DNA of 14,642 nucleotides from Actinomycetes bacterium (GTDB lineage: Bacteria > Actinomycetota > Actinomycetes > S36-B12 > UBA5976): positions 1 to 14,642 of the forward strand of contig JAJXSV010000031.1 in the NCBI GenBank assembly GCA_021784375.1, read 5' to 3'. Position numbers and translations under genes: made by a program. The notes beneath the pieces are model-generated. The model searched no databases and had not been told where the DNA came from. It worked only from the letters and a program-made list of their open reading frames with translations. Of this stretch, positions 1-7,346 are shown piece by piece; the stretch's first letter is position 1; the number at the start of each line of letters is the position of its first letter.

Positions 1-1932
1 CACGACGTAGCTCGCGACGCGTGCGTAGGCGGCTGATCGCACGGTGAGGAGCACCGGCATGCCGACGGTGTGGGAGTCGGTCGCGACCACCTGGAGCGAC
101 AGGTAGGCGTCGCCGGAACCGGTCACCCGGGTGGGGATCTCCACGCTCACGCGCTTGCCGGCGTTGAGGTGGATGGCGGTGTACGGGCGCGGGGTGACGC
201 GTACCGTGGGCAGCCCCATGGCGCGGACACCGATGTCGACGGGAACCGGCAGGCCGTTCTCGATGGTGACCGGAACATCGCCCTTCTGCCCGCCGAAGAC
301 GATGTCACCGCGGGTCACCACGCGCACCGAGCCGGCGAGCGCCTCGAGTTGTGTCGTCACATCCGAGGCATACGCATCGGGCGTGAGGCGAGCCGTCCAC
401 CAGCGGGACAGCACGCCGACGACGGCGTCGGAGATGGTCGCCGCGAAGGCCGGATCGCCGGCGAGGCGCAGCAGCATGGTCTCCTGGGTGAGGGCACGCT
501 GCAGGTCCCTGTTGCGCTGCACCTGGGCCCGGGTCAGGGCCACCCGTGTCCCGCCACGCGACTCGGACCCGGCTCCTACGGCACCACCGACGCTCGTGTG
601 CCGCAACCAGGACGCGTTGAGGACGGGCGCGAGCTGGGCTTCCATCGCTGCCGGCCAGTCCGGTGGGAGGGCGACGGTGATGACACGGTCGCTGTTCGGT
701 TGCTCGAGGTAGGTCATGAGCAGTTGGGCGGCGAAGGCCTGACGTGGTGCGGAGGCGGTGCGGATAGGTGCGTAGCTCACCCCGCTGTCGACCACCAGGA
801 CGCGGCCGGGGAAGTTGGCGACGGAGAGCGCGGTGGTCGGTGTGTACTGCTGCTGTCCGGCCGGGTAGGCGAAGTCGTCAACGAGTCCGATGGTGGCGCC
901 CAGACCGCTCAGGTAGCGCCACTGCCGATCGGTGAGGCTGCCCGAGTAGATCGGAACCGCGACGTCGGTCACCGTCTCACCGAGAGCCACGGAGAGCCGC
1001 TTCGCGGCCGTGCCGACGGCCGCGCTCACGATGGAGTTGTGGCCGAGGAGCAGGGCACCGCGCACGTCGAGGTCGGCGAGTGGCAGGGCAGCGCGGGCGC
1101 CGGTGGCGCTGGCGGCGAGCAGGTCGGTGAGCCACTGACTGGCAGCATGCATCTCCGCATCGGTGGCTGCGCGGAGGTTGCCGTCCTGCATGATGCGGGC
1201 ACCCCCGGCGAGGGCCTGCACGTCCTCCACCAGCAGCGGGTCGATGACCCACAATGCGCCCGGTACCTGCCGCATGTCGTCGAGTTGCGTGCGCAGGCGG
1301 CCACCCGCCCCCAGCGCGGTGGCGAGCGAGTCGTCGAGGAAGACGCCATCGACGCCGCGGGAGGGTGGTGCAGTGAGCGTCCAGACGGTGGTCAGCCCCA
1401 GGCCCCTGCCGGCGTGCGATGGCAGCCAGGGCAGCAGCGTCACCGGTCGCTGCGATACGGAGTGATCGGTGCCGATGACTCCCGACACGAGCAGGCCGAG
1501 GACGTACACACCCGGGTGCGCGGCGCTCAGACCCAGCTCGTTGGTGGTGGCCTGCAGGGTCAGGCTGGTGCTGGCGCCGCTCGCGAGGTCGATCCCGGAG
1601 GCCACGTCCTTGGCGACGGTGCGGTAGGTCGGCAGGGAGCGGCCGGTGAGTACGTCGGGGATCTGGCTGCGGCCCCGCAACGGCGACAGCGAGATGACGA
1701 ACCGGGCGTGGATCCGGTTGACGTCATTGGGCGTCGAGTTCGCCAACTGCACCGTGAGGTTGACCGTGGATCCGGCTGCTGGGAGTGCGGGGTCGATGCT
1801 CGTGATGATCGCGCTGAACCTGCCGGACGCGCTGGCCGGTTGCGGAGCGCCGGCGGCCAGCATGACGAGCAGGGCCACCAAGGGGAGGGCCAGGCTGCGC
1901 GTCAGGCGCCCGGTGCGTCCGCTGCGGTTCAC
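1..1932 (-). CDS. DUF6049 family secreted protein (C-terminus beyond window)
   Basis: I read 644 codons continuing past position 1, so the C-terminus is missing. The GTG start at 1932 overlaps the NUDIX stop codon by 4 bases (GTGA), indicating translational coupling, and AGG-type Shine-Dalgarno bases precede it. Residues 1-36 form a signal peptide: Arg-rich start, hydrophobic core LALPLVALLVMLAAG, then a likely ASA cleavage site. The mature part begins with a beta-rich section (about 38-160) and continues with a domain containing VDGVFLDDSLA, ALWVIDPLLVEDV and VTDVAVPIYSG. Homologues such as Rv3909 lie between a NUDIX gene and the mviN/murJ-type flippase gene and usually end in a membrane helix; that end would lie outside. 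No enzymatic activity is established for the family. The position suggests a role linked to lipid II export or envelope assembly, which is inference. Family call is from order, length and sequence character. Confidence 0.85.
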   Translation of the reverse strand, partial: MNRSGRTGRLTRSLALPLVALLVMLAAGAPQPASASGRFSAIITSIDPALPAAGSTVNLTVQLANSTPNDVNRIHARFVISLSPLRGRSQIPDVLTGRSLPTYRTVAKDVASGIDLASGASTSLTLQATTNELGLSAAHPGVYVLGLLVSGVIGTDHSVSQRPVTLLPWLPSHAGRGLGLTTVWTLTAPPSRGVDGVFLDDSLATALGAGGRLRTQLDDMRQVPGALWVIDPLLVEDVQALAGGARIMQDGNLRAATDAEMHAASQWLTDLLAASATGARAALPLADLDVRGALLLGHNSIVSAAVGTAAKRLSVALGETVTDVAVPIYSGSLTDRQWRYLSGLGATIGLVDDFAYPAGQQQYTPTTALSVANFPGRVLVVDSGVSYAPIRTASAPRQAFAAQLLMTYLEQPNSDRVITVALPPDWPAAMEAQLAPVLNASWLRHTSVGGAVGAGSESRGGTRVALTRAQVQRNRDLQRALTQETMLLRLAGDPAFAATISDAVVGVLSRWWTARLTPDAYASDVTTQLEALAGSVRVVTRGDIVFGGQKGDVPVTIENGLPVPVDIGVRAMGLPTVRVTPRPYTAIHLNAGKRVSVEIPTRVTGSGDAYLSLQVVATDSHTVGMPVLLTVRSAAYARVASYVV

Positions 1933-2393
1933 CCCTGCACCTCGAGGATGCTCAGCGCCTTCGGCACCAGTCGTCGCTCATCCGCATAGGCCAGGCGTGA
2001 TGGCACCTCGCTGAGCGCAATCCATTCCACTGCGTCCACTTCGCGGTCGGCGTCGGAGAGCTCGCCCCCCGTCACGATGAGCAGGAAGTGGTTCACCGTC
2101 TTGTGGATGCGCTTGCCATCAAGCATGAACCAGAAGGCGATCTCTCCGAGTGGCGAGTGGACGACCGCGGACAGGCCGGTCTCCTCGAAGACCTCGCGCA
2201 CCGCCGCCTGCTCGGCGGTCTCGCCCGCCTCCAGATGGCCCTTGGGGAAGGACCACACCATGCGTCCCTTGCGATCGCGGCGTCCGATGATGGCCGCGAC
2301 CATGCGCTCGGTATCAACGACGAGCCCGCCGGCACTGAATTCATCGTGGCGCTTGCTTCGCCGTTGCGGACGTGAAGGCCGCGCTTCGGTCAT
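1929..2393 (-). CDS. NUDIX hydrolase (MutT4-like)
   Basis: A 154-residue NUDIX protein. The complete Nudix box G-x5-E-x7-REVFEETGL runs from Gly52 to Leu74, with the metal-binding REVFEE at 66-71. NUDIX enzymes hydrolyse nucleoside diphosphates linked to another group, using Mg2+; the substrate here cannot be read from sequence. Residues 1-17 are a basic tail (MTEARPSRPQ then RRSKRHD). The frame is open upstream to 2693, but that would cover the start of divergent pcnA. The ATG at 2393 is preferred because a TACGCT -10 box ends 6 bases before it, suggesting a leaderless mRNA. The gene overlaps the DUF6049 gene by 4 bases. In M. tuberculosis mutT4 (Rv3908) occupies the same place, divergent from pcnA (Rv3907c), so a housekeeping role is likely. 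Confidence 0.9.
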   Translation of the reverse strand: MTEARPSRPQRRSKRHDEFSAGGLVVDTERMVAAIIGRRDRKGRMVWSFPKGHLEAGETAEQAAVREVFEETGLSAVVHSPLGEIAFWFMLDGKRIHKTVNHFLLIVTGGELSDADREVDAVEWIALSEVPSRLAYADERRLVPKALSILEVQG

Positions 2394-2399
2394 GCACGT

Positions 2400-2405
2400 A
2401 GCGTA
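2400..2405 (-). promoter_or_regulatory. -10 box of the NUDIX gene, leaderless
   Basis: The minus strand reads TACGCT, then ACGTGC, then the ATG at 2393. A start of transcription about 7 bases after the hexamer would fall on or beside the A of ATG. No Shine-Dalgarno sequence is visible, which agrees with a leaderless transcript. A 17-base spacer would put the -35 at 2423-2428 (CGCCGG on this strand), a poor match. Confidence 0.6.
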
Positions 2406-2448
2406 GGTGGCGGGTCGGGGATCCGGCGCAGGAGCAGGTTGCGGCAAA

Positions 2449-2454
2449 TACGCT
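2449..2454 (+). promoter_or_regulatory. -10 box of pcnA, leaderless
   Basis: TACGCT is followed by GTGCCC and then the GTG start at 2461, the same hexamer and spacing as for the divergent NUDIX gene. No ribosome binding site is visible. The -35 position for a 17-base spacer (2426-2431) overlaps that of the NUDIX promoter and has no recognisable TTGACA. Confidence 0.6.
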
Positions 2455-2460
2455 GTGCCC

Positions 2461-3870
2461 GTGTCCACCCTCCGCCAAGCGCCGAAGATCCCTGCCGCGG
2501 TGCTGGAACTGGGGCGGCTCTTCGAGGCCGCAGGCCATGAGCTGGCGCTCGTCGGCGGTCCCGTGCGCGACGAGCTGCTCGGTCGCGAGTCCGGGGACTG
2601 GGACCTCACCACCGACGCCCGGCCCGAGGTGACGCTGGCGCTACTCGAGCCATGGGCGGACGTGACCTGGGATGTCGGCATCCGCTTCGGCACCGTCGGT
2701 GGTCAACGCCACGGCCTCAAGGTGGAGATCACCACCTACCGCACCGAGCAGTACGACGACGACTCGCGCAAGCCGGAGGTGCAGTACGGGACCTCGCTGG
2801 AGGACGACCTGTTCCGGCGCGACTTCACGGTGAATGCCATGGCGGTGCGCCTGCCGTCGGGTGAACTCATCGACCCCTTCAACGGCCTCGCGGATGTGCA
2901 GGCGGGGGTGCTGCGAACCCCGGGCACCCCCGAGATGTCATTCTCCGACGATCCGCTCCGCATGATGCGAGCAGCCCGCTTCGCATCGCAGCTTGGGTTC
3001 CGGGTGGCGGCCGACGTCGTCATCGCCATGACCGAGATGGCCCCGCGGCTCGACATCGTCTCGCCCGAGCGGGTGCAGGCGGAGTTCTCCAAGTTGCTCC
3101 TGGGTGCCCATCCGCGCGAGGGCCTGACGCTGCTCGTGGAGACGGGGCTGGCGGAGCGCTTCATCCCCGAACTGCCGAAGTTGCAACTCGAGATCGATGA
3201 GCACCATCGCCACAAGGACGTGTACGAGCACTCGCTCACGGTGCTCGAGCAGGCCATGGACCTCGAGCGCTCGCACGATCCGCAGTCCGGTCCCGACCTG
3301 GTGCTGCGCATGGCCGCACTGCTGCACGACATCGGCAAGCCGCGCACGCGCAGGTTCGAGGCGGGCGGGGCGGTCTCGTTCCACCATCACGACGTGGTCG
3401 GCGCCAAGCTCGTGCGCAAGCGCCTCACCGCGTTGCGTTACAGCAACGAGGTCATCGACGACGTCTCGAAGCTCGTCGAGTTGCACCTGCGCTTCCACGG
3501 CTACGGCTCCGGTGAGTGGACCGACTCCGCGGTACGGCGCTACGTGCGCGATGCCGGCGACCAGTTGGTGCGCCTGCACAAGCTCACGCGGGCTGATTCC
3601 ACAACGCGCAATCGTCGTCGCGCGCTCGTCCTGCAGTCGACGTACGACGAGTTGGAGCGCCACATCGACCAGCTCGCGGAGCAGGAGGAGCTGGATGCCA
3701 TCCGGCCCGACCTCGACGGCAATGCCATCATGGGCATCCTCGGCGTGGGTCCGGGGCCGGCCGTGGGGCGCGCCTACAAGTTCCTGCTCGAACTGCGCAT
3801 GGAACAGGGGCCCCTGGGTCCCGGGCAGGCAGAAGCCGCGCTGCGCCAATGGTGGGCCGAGCAGGCCTGA
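2461..3870 (+). CDS. pcnA: CCA tRNA nucleotidyltransferase
   Basis: A 469-residue enzyme that adds or repairs the 3' CCA end of tRNAs in the cytoplasm using CTP and ATP. The nucleotidyltransferase head (about 15-150) has LVGGPVRD at 30-37 and the metal-binding DWD at 46-48, then RRDFTVNAMA at 119-128. The tRNA-binding helical part follows, with DDPLRMMRAARFA at 163-175. An HD domain begins near 255, with the HD pair His289-Asp290 in LLHDIGKPRTR. This HD-containing architecture matches actinobacterial PcnA (M. tuberculosis Rv3907c). The GTG at 2461 is chosen over upstream GTG codons (2407, 2455) because the TACGCT box lies 6 bases before it and family similarity begins just after it. Neighbours are the divergent NUDIX gene and, 61 bases downstream, an MFS gene with its own promoter. 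Confidence 0.95.
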   Translation: MSTLRQAPKIPAAVLELGRLFEAAGHELALVGGPVRDELLGRESGDWDLTTDARPEVTLALLEPWADVTWDVGIRFGTVGGQRHGLKVEITTYRTEQYDDDSRKPEVQYGTSLEDDLFRRDFTVNAMAVRLPSGELIDPFNGLADVQAGVLRTPGTPEMSFSDDPLRMMRAARFASQLGFRVAADVVIAMTEMAPRLDIVSPERVQAEFSKLLLGAHPREGLTLLVETGLAERFIPELPKLQLEIDEHHRHKDVYEHSLTVLEQAMDLERSHDPQSGPDLVLRMAALLHDIGKPRTRRFEAGGAVSFHHHDVVGAKLVRKRLTALRYSNEVIDDVSKLVELHLRFHGYGSGEWTDSAVRRYVRDAGDQLVRLHKLTRADSTTRNRRRALVLQSTYDELERHIDQLAEQEELDAIRPDLDGNAIMGILGVGPGPAVGRAYKFLLELRMEQGPLGPGQAEAALRQWWAEQA

Positions 3871-3919
3871 GCGCCTGTGGAAGACGGACGCGACCCTGTC
3901 TGCCCCCCGACCGGACCGC

Positions 3920-3925
3920 TAGCGT
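3920..3925 (+). promoter_or_regulatory. -10 box of the MFS gene, leaderless
   Basis: TAGCGT is followed by six bases (TCGAGC) and the GTG start at 3932. The spacing equals that at pcnA and the NUDIX gene. No Shine-Dalgarno sequence and no clear -35 are present. Confidence 0.55.
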
Positions 3926-3931
3926 TCGAGC

Positions 3932-5194
3932 GTGGATCGGGGCCATTTCGCGCAGGTGCTCCGGGACCGACGTTTCCAGCGCCTGCTCGGCGTGCGTGTG
4001 GCCGGCACCACCTCGGACGGCCTCCTGGAGGCCGCACTCACCTCCTTCGTGCTCTTCAGTCCAACGCACCAGCCCACTCCCGCCAAGATCCTCTCCGCCT
4101 TCGTGGTGCTGCTCCTGCCCTACTCGGTGATCGGCCCCTTCGTCGGCGTCCTCATCGACCGATGGCAGCGGCAGCGCATCCTGCTCATCGCCACCTTCCT
4201 GCGCGCGATCCTCGTTGTCGGTGTCGCCGTGCTCGTGGGCGCCGGACAGGACGGCACCATGCTCGGGCTGGTGGTGCTGGTCTCACTCGGTGTCGGTCGC
4301 TTCGTGTCCGCCGCCCTCTCCGCCTCACTGCCACACGTCGTCGACGACGGGCTGCTGGTGCCTGCCAACGCGATTGCGCCAACTGCTGGAACGCTGACCT
4401 CAGTGCTCGGCGGACTGGTCGGGGTGAGCATCTCGACCCTGCTCGGTGGGAGCAATGCGACGTCCGTCGTCATCATCGTGGTTGCCGCATTCGGCCACCT
4501 CGTGGCCACGGCGTTCTCCCGCCGGATCCCGCGCGGCGAGCTCGGTCCGGACGCACTGCGGCGCAAGACGCTGTTCGAGGTGCTGCACTGGTTGTGGAGC
4601 GGGCTCACCCACCTGTGGGAGCGCCCACACGCCTTGCGCGCCATCGGCCGCGTCACCACGCACCGGGTGGCGTTCGGCGGCGCCACCCTCCTGGTCCTGC
4701 TCCTCACCCGCAACTCCTTCAACGGGTTGGGGCAGTCGACGCATGCGCTGGGCGAGTTCTCCATCGTCATCGGCTTCGCCGGCGGCGGCGCGTTCCTCGG
4801 AGCGTTGCTCACGCCGATGGTCGTCGAACGACTGGGTGTGGCCCGCTGGGCGCAATCCGTGCTTGCCGGCTCGGCGCTGGTGGTTGGCGCCTCCTATGTC
4901 TGGGCCACGCACGCGCCGCACTCCCCTTTCGCCATGGCGACGGTGCTCCTCGGGAGCACACTCCTCGGTTTCGCCGGACAGTGCGTGAAGATCTCGTCGG
5001 ACACCATCGTGCAGACCGCCGTTGCCGACTCGCACCGCGGCCGCGTGTTCGCTTTGTACGACATGGCGTTGAACTTCGGCACCGTCCTGGGAACCGCGCT
5101 GGCGGCGGTCACCGTGCGCACCAGTGGACGCTCGCCGGCCTTCGCGCTGGTCGTCGGGTTGCTGCTGCTGCTCGCGGCCGCCATCCCCGCGTAG
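3932..5194 (+). CDS. MFS transporter
   Basis: A 420-residue integral membrane protein of the major facilitator superfamily, about the usual length and with enough hydrophobic stretches for about 12 helices. The cytoplasmic loop between helices 2 and 3 carries a motif-A-like GVLIDRWQRQRIL at 72-84. SAALSASLPHVVDDGLLVPANAI (about 126-148) resembles the loop before helix 5 in drug and macrolide exporter-like MFS proteins. A long loop near 200-230 separates the two halves. The substrate is not predictable; efflux of a small molecule is the usual assignment. The GTG at 3932 fits a leaderless transcript from TAGCGT six bases upstream, and the short N-terminus (MDRGHFAQVLRDRRFQRLL) precedes helix 1 directly. 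An MFS gene between pcnA and ino1 also occurs, as I recall, in Streptomyces. Loss of function would not be inferred; the frame is intact. Confidence 0.9.
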   Translation: MDRGHFAQVLRDRRFQRLLGVRVAGTTSDGLLEAALTSFVLFSPTHQPTPAKILSAFVVLLLPYSVIGPFVGVLIDRWQRQRILLIATFLRAILVVGVAVLVGAGQDGTMLGLVVLVSLGVGRFVSAALSASLPHVVDDGLLVPANAIAPTAGTLTSVLGGLVGVSISTLLGGSNATSVVIIVVAAFGHLVATAFSRRIPRGELGPDALRRKTLFEVLHWLWSGLTHLWERPHALRAIGRVTTHRVAFGGATLLVLLLTRNSFNGLGQSTHALGEFSIVIGFAGGGAFLGALLTPMVVERLGVARWAQSVLAGSALVVGASYVWATHAPHSPFAMATVLLGSTLLGFAGQCVKISSDTIVQTAVADSHRGRVFALYDMALNFGTVLGTALAAVTVRTSGRSPAFALVVGLLLLLAAAIPA

Positions 5195-5196
5195 GG

Positions 5197-5232
5197 CCCG
5201 CGCCAGCGGCAACTTCCGGCGCGACGCGCGGG
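5197..5232 (+). terminator. Weak dyad after the MFS gene
   Basis: CCCGCGC at 5197-5203 can pair with GCGCGGG at 5226-5232 across a 22-base loop, and GCGCC/GGCGC (5200-5204/5218-5222) is an alternative shorter stem. It begins 3 bases after the MFS stop. No T-run follows, so this is a weak terminator candidate only. Confidence 0.3.
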
Positions 5233-5266
5233 TGAAAGATCGCCCGCTGCTGCGACACTCATGCGC

Positions 5267-5274
5267 AGGAGGTG
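5267..5274 (+). promoter_or_regulatory. Strong Shine-Dalgarno site of the ECF sigma gene
   Basis: AGGAGGTG lies with 6 bases between its GGAGG core and the ATG at 5279. This decides the start in favour of 5279 over the in-frame ATG at 5261, which has no such site. It contrasts with the leaderless neighbours. Confidence 0.85.
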
Positions 5275-5278
5275 TCGC

Positions 5279-5806
5279 ATGGACGACCTCAGCACGCAGC
5301 GGCGCCGGGGCTTCGAGGCGCTCTTCGACGAGCATGCCCCCGCCGTGCGCAACTACGTGCGACGCAGGGCCCAGGCCACCGACGTCGACGACGTCGTGGC
5401 CGACGTGTTCCTCGTCGCCTGGCAGCGATTCGAGAGCATTCCCGACGATTTCCGTCAGGCCTGGCTCTTCCGCACGGCCTGGAACGTGTTGGCCAACCGT
5501 CGCCGCAAGTTCGTGGAGCTGCCCTTCGAGCGGCTGCCCGATGACCCGCGCGAGGGTGACATCGCCGACGTCGTCGTCGAGGACCTCACGCTGCGGCGGG
5601 CCTGGCTGACGCTCGGAGCGCGCGACCGGGAGGTGCTGCGCCTGGTGGCGTGGGACGGACTCAACGGCGCGGAACTGGCCGCAGCCCTGGGCATCAGCGT
5701 GAGCGGTGCGGGCGTGGCGCTCTCCCGGGCACGCGCGCGATTCGACGCCGCGTGCGCGGAAACATCAGGCGACGCAAGGACATTCACGGGTGGAGGTGAT
5801 CGATGA
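5279..5806 (+). CDS. ECF-type RNA polymerase sigma factor
   Basis: A 175-residue sigma-70 family protein with only regions 2 and 4, the extracytoplasmic-function type. Region 2 spans about 12-77 (FEALFDEHAPAVRNYVRRR, DVDDVVADVFLVAWQRF, then AWLFRTAWNVLANRRRK). Region 4 spans about 103-155 (LRRAWLTLGARDREVLRLVAWDGLNGAELAAALGIS, a helix-turn-helix ending in ALSRARARF). It should direct RNA polymerase to a small set of promoters, probably for envelope or stress genes. The stop overlaps the ATG of the next gene (ATGA), so the two are translationally coupled, as in sigma/anti-sigma pairs. No sigma-70 type -10 precedes it, consistent with an unusual or autoregulated promoter, but I could not define one. 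The ECF group cannot be assigned by eye. Confidence 0.92.
   Translation: MDDLSTQRRRGFEALFDEHAPAVRNYVRRRAQATDVDDVVADVFLVAWQRFESIPDDFRQAWLFRTAWNVLANRRRKFVELPFERLPDDPREGDIADVVVEDLTLRRAWLTLGARDREVLRLVAWDGLNGAELAAALGISVSGAGVALSRARARFDAACAETSGDARTFTGGGDR
5792..5800 (+). promoter_or_regulatory. Full-length Shine-Dalgarno site of the sigma-partner gene
   Basis: GGAGGTGAT is a nine-base match to the complement of the usual 16S rRNA 3' end. It lies inside the sigma gene, 6 bases (measured from GGAGG) before ATG 5803 and 9 before ATG 5806. Both starts are possible. Confidence 0.8.
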
Positions 5807-7218
5807 TGTCCGACGATCAGCACTACTTCGAGTTGTTGCGCGCCGCCGATCCGGCTGCACCCGCGGCCGCCACGGGAGCCGCGGACCTGGGCGCGCTGAG
5901 GGCGCGTGTGATGGCAGGGACGGCACCGAATGTCTTCGCGTTCACGCCTCGCAGCCGGAGCCTGCGCATGTGGAGGTACGCCTCCATGGCCGCCGTCATG
6001 GCCATCGTGGCGGGGTTGGGCTACGCGGGCGGCGTGGCCCGGCAGGCGCCGACGGCGTCCATCGCGAGCCTCACTCCGGGATTGGGCCTGGGCGGTGGCA
6101 GCGCCAATGACAGCATGGGCAAGGCCGCAGGCGCGACCGCGGGCTCGTACATGGCGGGCTACGGTGGCGGCATCATCCTGCGACCGGAAGCCGGTCTGCC
6201 CAACGACGCCGGCACGGCCCCGGCCTACAGGTTCAACGTCGATGGCATCGACCTCCCGCGTTTGGCCAGTGGCCTCGCGGCCGTCATCGGTGCGACGGAT
6301 GTGACCGCCGTGCCGCAGTCGATAGCGGGTCCCGCGAACCTGTCCCTGCACAGCCTGGATGGCCGTCAGAGCGTCAGCGTCGATGTGTACGGCGGCGTTG
6401 CGAACGTCAGCGCCTACAACGACCTGCGCTCTCCCTGGGACTGCACGGCGGTTTCAACTGTCCCTCCGTCGGGACCCACCCCCGAGGCATCCGGCGAGCC
6501 GGAGACCAAGTGCACGAATCGCGGCCCCGCGCCTTCGAACGAAGACGCTGTGCGCCTGGTGAAGGCAGCGTTCGCCCGACTCGGCATCGACGCCAAGGGA
6601 CTTGCGCACTACGACGCCACGCCCGACGGCATGGTGGGCGGACCGGCCTCGACGAGCGTGAACGTCGTGGTGACGCCACTGTTGGACGGCAAGCCCGTGT
6701 TCGGCGTCTCCTGGTCGGCGGCCGTGAGCGCGCTCGGCCTCTTCAGCCTCAACGCATGGGTTGCCAACGTCGAGCCGCTGGCGACCTACCCCATCGCGGG
6801 AGCGCGCGACGTCGCCAACCGCACCCTGCAGGCACGCTGGAATTCCCTGGGGGCGCAATGGGTGCGCACCGCGGCGACGAGCGGTGGCGTGGTCAGCGAC
6901 AAGCGAGGCCCGACCCTCGAGGTCGTGCAGGTCGAGGGCAAGCCGACGGTCGACGCCTTCGTCGAGCAGGCCACGGTGAGCCTGGTGTCCGACGGCCTGC
7001 AGATGCGCTGGCTCAGGGACGGGACGGCGGTGCTCATGCCGGCCTGGCTGTACCGTGACGCGGCCGGTGACGAGTGGAGCATGCTCGCCATCAGCGAGCA
7101 GTTCATCAACTGGACCACGCAGTCCGCGGGCGGCCCCGTCGCCTACGTCACGGCCGCGGGCGGCGGCTCGGGTATCGCGGGTACGGCAACGGTGGTGGCG
7201 CCGACCCCGCTGAAGTAG
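5803..7218 (+). CDS. Membrane-anchored putative anti-sigma / sigma-operon regulator
   Basis: A 471-residue protein translated from ATGA overlapping the sigma stop. Residues 1-57 are cytoplasmic (DQHYFELLRAADPAAP, then ADLGALRARVMAGT), one membrane helix spans about 58-77 (WRYASMAAVMAIVAGLGYAGG), and about 390 residues lie outside. The Gly/Ala/Ser-rich linker (85-125) is followed by a beta-rich domain. Cys214 and Cys237 (PWDC, ETKC) could form a disulfide. Topology and coupling are those of a transmembrane anti-sigma factor holding its sigma at the membrane. The HxxxCxxC zinc motif of ZAS anti-sigmas is absent, and the short N-terminal part is the only cytoplasmic segment available to bind sigma. 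Anti-sigma function is inferred from context. The outer domain may sense an envelope ligand; I do not recognise a named fold. It could instead be a lipoprotein-like target of the sigma factor. Confidence 0.75.
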   Translation: MMSDDQHYFELLRAADPAAPAAATGAADLGALRARVMAGTAPNVFAFTPRSRSLRMWRYASMAAVMAIVAGLGYAGGVARQAPTASIASLTPGLGLGGGSANDSMGKAAGATAGSYMAGYGGGIILRPEAGLPNDAGTAPAYRFNVDGIDLPRLASGLAAVIGATDVTAVPQSIAGPANLSLHSLDGRQSVSVDVYGGVANVSAYNDLRSPWDCTAVSTVPPSGPTPEASGEPETKCTNRGPAPSNEDAVRLVKAAFARLGIDAKGLAHYDATPDGMVGGPASTSVNVVVTPLLDGKPVFGVSWSAAVSALGLFSLNAWVANVEPLATYPIAGARDVANRTLQARWNSLGAQWVRTAATSGGVVSDKRGPTLEVVQVEGKPTVDAFVEQATVSLVSDGLQMRWLRDGTAVLMPAWLYRDAAGDEWSMLAISEQFINWTTQSAGGPVAYVTAAGGGSGIAGTATVVAPTPLK

Positions 7219-7289
7219 CGCCCGCTCGAAGCCGGCTTGGGCACCTGACCGGCGCGCCGTCGATCCGGTGGACGGGCGCAGGACGACGA

Positions 7290-7326
7290 AGGGCCGTCAC
7301 GCCTCTCCGGGAAGCGTGACGGCCCT
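7290..7326. terminator. Bidirectional terminator between the sigma operon and ino1
   Basis: A perfect 13-bp stem (AGGGCCGTCACGC at 7290-7302 with its complement at 7314-7326) encloses an 11-base loop. It lies 20 bases after the ino1 stop and 71 after the sigma-partner stop, between convergent genes. On the minus strand the stem is followed by TTCGTCGTCC, a weak T-containing tail; the plus strand lacks one. Strong GC stems with poor T-tails are usual in high-GC actinobacteria. Confidence 0.85.
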
Positions 7327-7346
7327 CGGCCGTGGTGCTGATGGCG

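Noticed and set aside
70..1989. A 639-codon open frame on the plus strand
   Set aside because: It lies antisense to the DUF6049 gene, which has a signal peptide, family-like sequence and operon coupling. The plus frame gives a low-complexity Gly/Arg/Asp/His-rich protein typical of high-GC shadow frames.
2394..2693. N-terminal extension of the NUDIX protein
   Set aside because: It would cover the pcnA promoter and start and has Ser/Pro/Arg-rich low-complexity sequence; the leaderless ATG at 2393 is better.
3877..5235. A 452-codon plus-strand frame over the MFS gene
   Set aside because: Its product is Arg/His/Pro-rich with no membrane helices, while the overlapping frame encodes a clear multi-helix transporter.
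5231..5258. Possible ECF promoter (GTGAAA ... GACACT) before the sigma gene
   Set aside because: The elements match no ECF consensus I can name confidently, and the spacing was chosen after the fact.
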